The notes under the pieces are model-generated. The model made no database searches and was not told where the DNA came from. It was given only the letters and a program-made list of their open reading frames with translations. A DNA stretch of 10,561 nt from an uncultured Bacilli bacterium. GTDB taxonomy: Bacteria; Bacillota_I; Bacilli_A; RF39; UBA660. Positions 6,306 to 10,561 of the stretch are shown one piece after another. Position 1 is the stretch's first letter; every line of letters starts with the position of its first letter. The stretch lies in contig CALVIJ010000025.1 of the NCBI GenBank assembly GCA_944329505.1, positions 1 through 10,561 on the forward strand. Direction: 5' to 3'. The translations under genes and the position numbers were made by a program.

Positions 6306-7292
6306 CTAAATTTCCTCAGTTTTTAACTTTTTAATTTCATTTTTACTTAAACCAGTAAACTTAGAAATTTCAGATACATCCATACCAGATTTTAACATAT
6401 TTTGAGCAATTTCTATTGCCTTCTTGTTTGACCCTTCTTTCAATCCTTGTTCTAAACCTTGTTCTAAGCCTTGTTCTAAGCCTTGTTCTAAGCCTTGAGC
6501 TCTGCCTTCTTCTAAACCCTGTTCTAAGCCTTTCGCACGACCTTCTTTAATCGCTTCTTCATGATCAATTTTCTTCATCCACGCATCCATTTTATCCTTG
6601 TCATATAAACCGATAATGTACTCATCTTCATTTAAATCTTCAATTATCTTTGCCATATTTTCTAATTCTTCATCTCCTTTAGAAATATCTCTTAACTCCT
6701 TACGGCTAGTTATTTGAAACATTACCAATATTTTCTCTAGCTTCGTTAAACTTTCTTTACTAATATTATAATATTTTTCTAAAGGTTTTACCATATTTAT
6801 ATGTATTCTTTTGAAATTTTCTTCATCGGTAAATTTTCCAGTGTCATCTTTCATACTAAATTCAATAAATAAACGGTCATCAAATCTATTAATAACATTA
6901 AAGTTTAATTGAAAAACTTCACTATTATCTATAGCCATACCAGACAAATATCTATCATAAGCAATTTTATGATGATATACATTATTCTTAGCTACCATAC
7001 TTGCTTTAGCACTTCTATTAGCTTCAATATTTATAATTGTCCCTTCTACCTTAACTATAATATCAGTTATCTTTTTTCTTTCTTTATAATTTTCGACTGG
7101 AAGTTCTGTATTGGCAAATACTAAATTCTCATAAATATAACTTGGTGAATAAACTGTTACATGACTTATAATCAAAGAAAGCAAACTTCGAAAATCAGGA
7201 TTTTGAACAATTGATTTAAATATTGGATCAAACATTGAACTCATAAGTTTATCTGGATTTTTTAATTTAACATTATTTAATGTCTTTGGCAT
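6306..7292 (-). CDS. Rpn-family / PD-(D/E)XK nuclease-family protein with LEQG repeats
   Basis: A 328-residue protein of the Rpn / 'PD-(D/E)XK nuclease family transposase' group. The N-terminus has FDPIFKSIVQNPDFRSLLSL, like the opening helix of this family. The putative nuclease core follows: Asp77 in KKITDIIVKV and Glu90-Ala-Asn92 in INIEANRS, where many relatives have E-x-Q or E-x-K. A helical middle ends in AWMKKIDHEEAIKEGRAKG, then eight near-identical GLEQ/GLEEG units (about 253-286), and a small C-terminal helix-turn-helix-like end (IEIAQNMLKSGMDVSEISKF). Rpn proteins are DNA endonucleases that promote RecA-independent recombination; they are abundant, variable and not normally bound by IS ends. 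The start at 7292 (MPKTLNN) is chosen because GGAGG lies 7 bases before it; the frame is open for 21 more codons upstream. A dead paralogue tail lies at 608-728. Confidence 0.87.
   Translation of the reverse strand: MPKTLNNVKLKNPDKLMSSMFDPIFKSIVQNPDFRSLLSLIISHVTVYSPSYIYENLVFANTELPVENYKERKKITDIIVKVEGTIINIEANRSAKASMVAKNNVYHHKIAYDRYLSGMAIDNSEVFQLNFNVINRFDDRLFIEFSMKDDTGKFTDEENFKRIHINMVKPLEKYYNISKESLTKLEKILVMFQITSRKELRDISKGDEELENMAKIIEDLNEDEYIIGLYDKDKMDAWMKKIDHEEAIKEGRAKGLEQGLEEGRAQGLEQGLEQGLEQGLEQGLKEGSNKKAIEIAQNMLKSGMDVSEISKFTGLSKNEIKKLKTEEI
6438..6533. repeat. 12-bp in-frame tandem repeat encoding LEQG units
   Basis: Eight consecutive 12-base units based on TTCTAAGCCTTG (plus strand). Units 6462-6473, 6474-6485 and 6486-6497 are identical; units on either side carry substitutions, and the 6498-6509 unit is the most divergent. 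Because the unit is a multiple of three, copy-number slippage would lengthen or shorten the coiled, Glu/Gln-rich linker of the Rpn-family protein without breaking its frame. Confidence 0.95.
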
Positions 7293-7372
7293 ATATTGTC
7301 CTCCATTCTCTATGAGGTATCCCTCTATATAAAACATACGATAAACCAAAGCCATTTTCCTTCTTAAAATTC

Positions 7373-7397
7373 AAAAAAAATACTAAATTTAGTATTT
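7373..7397 (-). terminator. Rho-independent terminator of ffh
   Basis: AAATACTAAA (7378-7387) and TTTAGTATTT (7388-7397) form an uninterrupted palindrome directly after the ffh stop, with eight A residues (7373-7380) giving the T-tract on the minus strand. All stem pairs but two are A-T. It separates ffh from the Rpn-family gene, which lies 80 bases downstream. Confidence 0.75.
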
Positions 7398-7398
7398 A

Positions 7399-8706
7399 TT
7401 AAAAAGGCATTTTAAAATTTCCACTCTGCATTCTTTTAACCATAACTTTCATTTGTTCAAACTGTTTTAAAAGCTTATTAACTTCTTCAACACTTCTTCC
7501 ACTACCAGCCGCGATTCTTCTTTTTCTACTAGCTTTTAATATATCTGGATTTCTTCTTTCTTCCATAGTCATAGATAAAATAATTGCCTCAATATGAGCC
7601 ATTTGTTTAGGATCTATATTAACATTATTTAACCCCATCTTTTTAGCACCAGGAATTAACTTAATTAAATTTTCAAGTGGTCCTAACTTCTTAACTTGAT
7701 TTAATTGATTTAAGAAATCTTCTAAATCAAATTTACCCTTTTGTAATTTTTTAGCAGTCTCCAAAGCTTCTTCTTCATCAAATACACCCTCAGCTTTTTC
7801 AATCATACTCATTAAATCGCCCATATCAAGAATTCTATTAGCCATTCTCTCTGGATGGAAAGGTTCTAACCCATCCATCTTTTCAGAAACACCTATAAAC
7901 TTAATCGGAATATTTGTTAAATGTCTAATAGATAAAGCCGCACCACCTTTAGTATCACCATCTAACTTAGTTAAAACAGCTCCAGTTAAAGGAAGTCTTT
8001 CATTAAATCCCGTAATAACATTAACCGCATCTTGACCCATCATACTATCTATAACAAGTAATATTTCATTAGGATTTACAGCTTCATTAATACTTTGTAA
8101 CTCTTCCATTAATTCTTCATCAATATGAAGTCTACCAGCCGTATCGATTAAAACATAATTATATCCGTTTTCCTTCGCATATTCTACCGCATTTTTCGCA
8201 ATCTCAATTGGATTACCTTTGCCCTCACTATATACTTCAATATTTAATTCTTTACCTAATTGTTTTAATTGATCAATCGCTGCTGGCCTATAAACATCAC
8301 AAGCAACCATTAAAGGTTTCATACCATATTTTTTGCGTAAAAGTAAAACTAACTTACCAGTTGTTGTAGTTTTACCAGAACCTTGTAAACCACACATCAT
8401 TAAAATAGTCATAGGTTTAACTACAATTAATGGTTCATCTTCTTTACCTAATAAATCAACTAATTCATCCTTAACTATTTTTACAAAAACTTCTCCAGGT
8501 TTTAAACTCTTTTTAACTTCTTCTCCTAAAGCTTTTTCCTTAACATTATTAATAAACTCTTTAACAACCTTATAGTTAACATCAGCTTCAAGTAAAGCAA
8601 GTCTGATTTCTCTTGTAACTTCTCCAATATTTTCTTCAGTTATCTTTCCATAACCTTTTATTTTATTTAAAGCATTCTGTAATCTATCTCCTAAATTTTC
8701 AAACAT
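7399..8706 (-). CDS. ffh: Signal recognition particle GTPase Ffh (SRP54)
   Basis: A 435-residue SRP54 protein, normal length for Firmicutes. It binds signal sequences on ribosomes together with SRP RNA and docks with FtsY to deliver membrane and secreted proteins. The N domain is residues 1-~90. GTPase motifs: G1 GLQGSGKTTTT (106-116), DVYRPAA (137-143), DTAGR (188-192), TKLDGD (246-251) and GVSEKMDGL (272-280). The M domain follows from about 325: FDLEDFLNQLNQVKKLGPLE, ERRNPDIL, the RNA-binding SRKRRIAAGSG (393-403), and a Met-rich end (MKVMVKRMQSGNFKMPF). The start at 8706 (MFENLGDRL) is chosen because GAGGTG lies 8 bases before it and it matches the family N-terminus; the open frame continues 17 codons upstream. 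The common upstream partner ylxM is absent, and I do not see the SRP RNA gene nearby. Confidence 0.98.
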   Translation of the reverse strand: MFENLGDRLQNALNKIKGYGKITEENIGEVTREIRLALLEADVNYKVVKEFINNVKEKALGEEVKKSLKPGEVFVKIVKDELVDLLGKEDEPLIVVKPMTILMMCGLQGSGKTTTTGKLVLLLRKKYGMKPLMVACDVYRPAAIDQLKQLGKELNIEVYSEGKGNPIEIAKNAVEYAKENGYNYVLIDTAGRLHIDEELMEELQSINEAVNPNEILLVIDSMMGQDAVNVITGFNERLPLTGAVLTKLDGDTKGGAALSIRHLTNIPIKFIGVSEKMDGLEPFHPERMANRILDMGDLMSMIEKAEGVFDEEEALETAKKLQKGKFDLEDFLNQLNQVKKLGPLENLIKLIPGAKKMGLNNVNIDPKQMAHIEAIILSMTMEERRNPDILKASRKRRIAAGSGRSVEEVNKLLKQFEQMKVMVKRMQSGNFKMPF

Positions 8707-8724
8707 ATTATAATCACCTCTATC

Positions 8725-8753
8725 ATTATACTCAAAGCAAAAGAAAAAAGCAA
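8725..8753 (-). promoter_or_regulatory. Possible sigma-A promoter for ffh
   Basis: On the minus strand TTGCTT (8753-8748), 17 bases, TATAAT (8730-8725). The fit is good, but the implied start near 8718-8720 falls on the GAGGTG ribosome site (8720-8715), giving an almost leaderless message. Either this is a chance match or the real start lies further upstream, for example in the hairpin region. Confidence 0.35.
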
Positions 8754-8796
8754 ACAAATATGTTTACATATATTATTTTGCTATGGAAAACGTGTC

Positions 8797-8938
8797 GGCC
8801 AAGCTAAATGCTTGGCTAACTTTATAATTAAACTTAGTTTGTTCTATAATCACCCCGCTCTTCACTTGCCGTAGGCACATGAAGAGCGTTTCTTAGGACT
8901 CTGCTTCGCAGGTCCTTTTATAAAGGCTTTCGCCTTTA
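8797..8938. other. Cluster of four GC-rich hairpins; candidate structured RNA or palindromic element
   Basis: No open frame is seen between ffh and the transposase (8707-9134). Four consecutive stems stand out from the AT-rich surroundings. A: GCCAAGC 8798-8804 with GCTTGGC 8810-8816. B: CGCTCTTCA 8856-8864 with TGAAGAGCG 8880-8888, nesting TGCC/GGCA (8867-8870, 8874-8877). C: AGGAC-T-CTGC 8895-8904 with GCAG-GTCCT 8908-8916. D: TAAAGGC 8921-8927 with GCCTTTA 8932-8938. On the minus strand D carries a GAAA (GNRA) loop and C a GAA triloop, which favours an RNA transcribed in the same direction as ffh. I cannot match it to SRP RNA, 6S RNA, tmRNA, RNase P RNA or a known riboswitch. A small non-coding repeat or MITE is the main alternative. 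Confidence 0.5.
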
Positions 8939-9007
8939 CTAATTATTTATACTATATTTTTTTATTGCATTATAATCTCACTTACGGACAGTTTTTGAAA
9001 TGAAATT

Positions 9008-9048
9008 AATTAGAGGTATTGGTCGTTTATTGACTAATACCTCTAATT
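9008..9048 (+). terminator. 17-bp hairpin upstream of the IS4-like transposase
   Basis: AATTAGAGGTATT-G-GTC (9008-9024) pairs with GAC-T-AATACCTCTAATT (9032-9048), 17 bp including one G-T pair, loop GTTTATT. Broken T-runs follow (TTGCCATTTTTATGC). It probably blocks transcription entering the element from outside. It may alternatively be part of the IS end. Confidence 0.5.
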
Positions 9049-9085
9049 TGCCATTTTTATGCTATTTTTTCACTATATAGATTTT

Positions 9086-9143
9086 GTAACTCACTTCTGT
9101 TAAAATATTTATAATAAACCCATAATAGAAAGAAGTGAGTTAC
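9086..9143 (+). promoter_or_regulatory. Inverted repeat that sequesters the transposase start, with TATAAT in the loop
   Basis: GTAACTCACTTCT (9086-9098) and AGAAGTGAGTTAC (9131-9143) are perfectly complementary, 13 bp, with a 32-base loop. The right arm covers the ribosome-site-like GAAGTGAG and abuts the ATG at 9144. A TATAAT (9110-9115) in the loop would start transcripts near 9122, downstream of the left arm. Native transcripts would thus be free to be translated, whereas read-through transcripts would fold and hide the start. This matches the known logic in IS10 and IS50. The matching -35 is poor (TTGTAA, 20 bases away). Confidence 0.7.
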
Positions 9144-10310
9144 ATGTCTAAATTATATAATACTCAAAAAGATATTACAAGTAATTTTGAAAACTTTTTG
9201 AAAAATGCTGTCCCTAATATTAGAAAAACCCAATTTAATATTATTCCTTCCATTTTATTTGGGATTATTCAAGCTGAGTCTATTGCTTCCTCTGATATTG
9301 CCAAAAATTTAAAGGATAATTTTCTTGATGTTAAACTTGATTCTGTTATTAAAAGAATTAATCGTTTCTTTCGTAACAAATTATTTGATCCTTATAATTT
9401 TTATAAACAGATTATTTCTTACTCTCTTTCTACTTATAAAAAGAAACATTCTGATAAAAGAGTTCATATTATTTTAGACCATATGTTTTCCCACGAAAAT
9501 TATACTACTCTTATGTTCACTATGCGTTTAGGTTCTCAAGGTATCCCTATTTGGTTTAAATGTTTTAAAGGTAATGATAACGATGCTTTCATGATTGATA
9601 CTATCTTACAAGGCATTAAAGAAGTTAGTGATATGTTCTCTGACTATGACTTTGAACTCATTTTCTTAGCTGACCGTTGGTTTAATTCTTGTGATATTCT
9701 TAACTATATTGATTCTCTAGGTCATACTTATTGTATTAGACTTAAAAAAACTTTATATGTCTATTATTTTGATGAAAAAGAAAATCACATTATTAGAAAA
9801 AATGTTGGTGAACTATTTCATTACAAACATCTTTCTACTTATTATAACAATATTAATATAACAAAACACCAACTTAATTGTAATATTGTAATAAGTGATT
9901 CTAAAGATACTGATGAGCCTTGGATTATTGCCACTAATGGTGATTCGAGAAGAGCTATCAAAGATTATTCTTATAGATTTGGTGCTATTGAATGTGTTTT
10001 TAAAAATCAAAAATCTAACGGCTTTTATTTAGAAAAAATTTCTACTGCTTCTTTAAAAGCTTTTACTTCTATGTTTTGTTTAGTATGTGTTTGTGTTTTA
10101 TTTTTAACTTTATTAGGGGCTTATTATTCAAGAAATCGTTCTTATATAAAAGAAAAAATTACTACTCATAAAAATTATATTATTAATGGTAAAAAAATTA
10201 AAAAGAGGGTTTTATCACTCTTTAATACTGGTCTCACTTTTTTTAAAAGAGCTTTTAATTCACATCATTATATTTCAATTTCTTATAAATTTATTCTATA
10301 TGATATTTAA
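9144..10310 (+). CDS. IS4-superfamily DDE transposase
   Basis: A 388-residue transposase with an RNase H-like DDE core. Catalytic candidates are Asp112 (VHIILDHMFS), Asp177 (ELIFLADRWFN) and Glu283 in DYSYRFGAIECVFKNQK. The last block fits the IS4 'YREK' signature, with spacing Y275-(2)-R278-(4)-E283-(6)-K290, one residue longer between R and E than usual. KSNGFYLEKIS and a hydrophobic helix (FCLVCVCVLFLTLLGAYYS) follow, as in the C-terminus of these enzymes. The N-terminal ~90 residues are helical and probably DNA-binding. No frameshift is seen, so it is probably functional. I prefer the ATG at 9144 over the GTG at 9135, because the only ribosome-site-like bases (AAGTGAG) serve 9144. Both starts lie in or beside the fold-back stem. 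It may be a late-arriving element, but its base composition is as AT-rich as its neighbours. Confidence 0.88.
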   Translation: MSKLYNTQKDITSNFENFLKNAVPNIRKTQFNIIPSILFGIIQAESIASSDIAKNLKDNFLDVKLDSVIKRINRFFRNKLFDPYNFYKQIISYSLSTYKKKHSDKRVHIILDHMFSHENYTTLMFTMRLGSQGIPIWFKCFKGNDNDAFMIDTILQGIKEVSDMFSDYDFELIFLADRWFNSCDILNYIDSLGHTYCIRLKKTLYVYYFDEKENHIIRKNVGELFHYKHLSTYYNNINITKHQLNCNIVISDSKDTDEPWIIATNGDSRRAIKDYSYRFGAIECVFKNQKSNGFYLEKISTASLKAFTSMFCLVCVCVLFLTLLGAYYSRNRSYIKEKITTHKNYIINGKKIKKRVLSLFNTGLTFFKRAFNSHHYISISYKFILYDI

Positions 10311-10338
10311 TTTAATATAATTTTTCATTTATATTAAA
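10311..10338 (+). terminator. AT-only hairpin just after the transposase stop
   Basis: TTTAATATAA (10311-10320) pairs perfectly with TTATATTAAA (10329-10338) around TTTTTCAT. It begins on the base after the stop. Lacking G-C pairs and an immediate T-run, it would be a weak terminator, but it could protect the 3' end. Confidence 0.4.
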
Positions 10339-10419
10339 GCATTGTTTTTATCATGCGATTTTTTTGACTGTAATCACCAGATTTTTTTAAAATTTACTAT
10401 TTGTTATTTTCGCGGCATT

Positions 10420-10469
10420 AAAAATAGACTAAAATGTACATTTCTGGGCGTACTTTTTAGTCTATTTTT
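10420..10469. terminator. Long bidirectional hairpin, 20-bp stem with one mismatch
   Basis: A 20-base arm at 10420-10439 (AAAAATAGACTAAAAT then GTAC) pairs with 10450-10469 (GTAC then TTTTTAGTCTATTTTT) with a single mismatch, and a 10-base loop ATTTCTGGGC. A- and T-runs at the outer ends allow termination in both directions. No gene end is visible immediately beside it, so it may mark the boundary with the next gene beyond the window. Confidence 0.65.
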
Positions 10470-10525
10470 CCCTTTATTTACTTGTTATAAATGTTAATAT
10501 AGAAACTGATAAAAATGTTAAAGTT

Positions 10526-10554
10526 AAAATCTGATAAAATTTATCAGATTTTTT
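10526..10554. terminator. Perfect 13-bp palindromic hairpin near the right edge
   Basis: AAAATCTGATAAA (10526-10538), a central A, then TTTATCAGATTTT (10540-10552) and more T residues. It probably terminates a gene converging from the right, or acts in both directions. CTGATAAAA also occurs once at 10506-10514, just upstream. Confidence 0.6.
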
Positions 10555-10561
10555 CAATACT

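Larger units (their letters stand above)
9008..10338 (+). mobile_element. IS4-superfamily insertion sequence (boundaries not determined)
   Basis: A full-length DDE transposase gene is bracketed by an upstream 17-bp hairpin, a start-site inverted repeat and a downstream hairpin. I looked for matching terminal inverted repeats between about 8960-9080 and 10311-10561 and found none I trust; the nearest candidates (ACGGACAGTTTTTG near 8983 and the reverse complement of TTTTTTTGACTGT near 10364) match only patchily. The coordinates given are therefore the minimal visible unit, not proven ends. The intact frame and regulatory layout suggest a recently active element. Confidence 0.55.

Noticed and set aside
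6438..6533. CRISPR-like short repeats
   Set aside because: The 12-base units are directly adjacent without spacers and are in frame inside a gene.
8797..8938. SRP RNA gene next to ffh
   Set aside because: The universal domain IV block (GGAAG...AGCAGC type) is not present on either strand, and the stems form separate short hairpins rather than one long rod.
8797..8938. tRNA, tmRNA or known riboswitch
   Set aside because: No T-loop, CCA end, tag frame or recognised ligand-binding core could be found.
9135..9143. GTG at 9135 as start of the transposase
   Set aside because: There is no ribosome site before it, while AAGTGAG is suitably placed for the ATG at 9144. It cannot be fully excluded.
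8976..10385. Terminal inverted repeats of the IS4-like element
   Set aside because: The candidates around ACGGACAGTTTTTG and TTTTTTTGACTGT share only a few bases; not enough to set ends.

Overview
The window is very AT-rich (roughly 30% G+C by eye), with strong GGAGG-type ribosome sites and genes matching low-GC Gram-positive families: a PASTA-type penicillin-binding protein, a SUF iron-sulfur operon in Bacillus order (sufC-sufD-sufS), Hit, Ffh and a CotD-like spore coat protein. TGA is a stop codon (sufD ends WR-TGA), so the genetic code is standard and this is not a Mycoplasma. An uncultured gut Bacilli, Erysipelotrichia or RF39-like bacterium fits best. That placement is inference, not a species call.

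Layout. 1-543: 3' end of a class B penicillin-binding protein with two PASTA domains, plus strand. 544-1797: a decayed strip holding the last ~40 codons of a dead Rpn/PD-(D/E)XK gene (608-728) and, directly beside it, a crippled ISL3-family element (744-1678) with recognisable inverted ends, an internal deletion and a frameshift. 1798-4529: sufC-sufD-sufS on the minus strand, tightly coupled; the usual sufU and sufB do not follow. 4686-5051: a HIT protein on the plus strand, converging on an unrecognised 271-residue protein (5056-5871, minus) across one shared bidirectional terminator. 5997-6266: a small Cys/His-rich CotD-like protein with a plausible mother-cell sporulation promoter. 6306-7292: an intact Rpn/PD-(D/E)XK protein with a 12-bp tandem repeat that encodes LEQG units. 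7399-8706: ffh, the SRP54 GTPase. 8758-9134: a gene-free stretch with four consecutive GC-rich hairpins (8797-8938), then a 17-bp hairpin. 9144-10310: a full-length IS4-superfamily DDE transposase. Its translation start lies in one arm of a 13-bp inverted repeat and a TATAAT sits in the loop, the arrangement expected of fold-back protection against read-through. 10311-10561: three strong hairpins and no gene.

How the genes relate. The core is housekeeping: Fe-S cluster assembly (SufC ATPase, SufD scaffold, SufS sulfur donor), membrane protein targeting (Ffh) and cell-wall synthesis (the PBP). Mobile or mobile-like genes fill the gaps: two Rpn-family copies (one live, one remnant), one dead ISL3 element and one apparently intact IS4-like element. 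The least explained parts are the hairpin cluster upstream of ffh and the 271-residue orphan. I did not find a clear multi-gene novel system.
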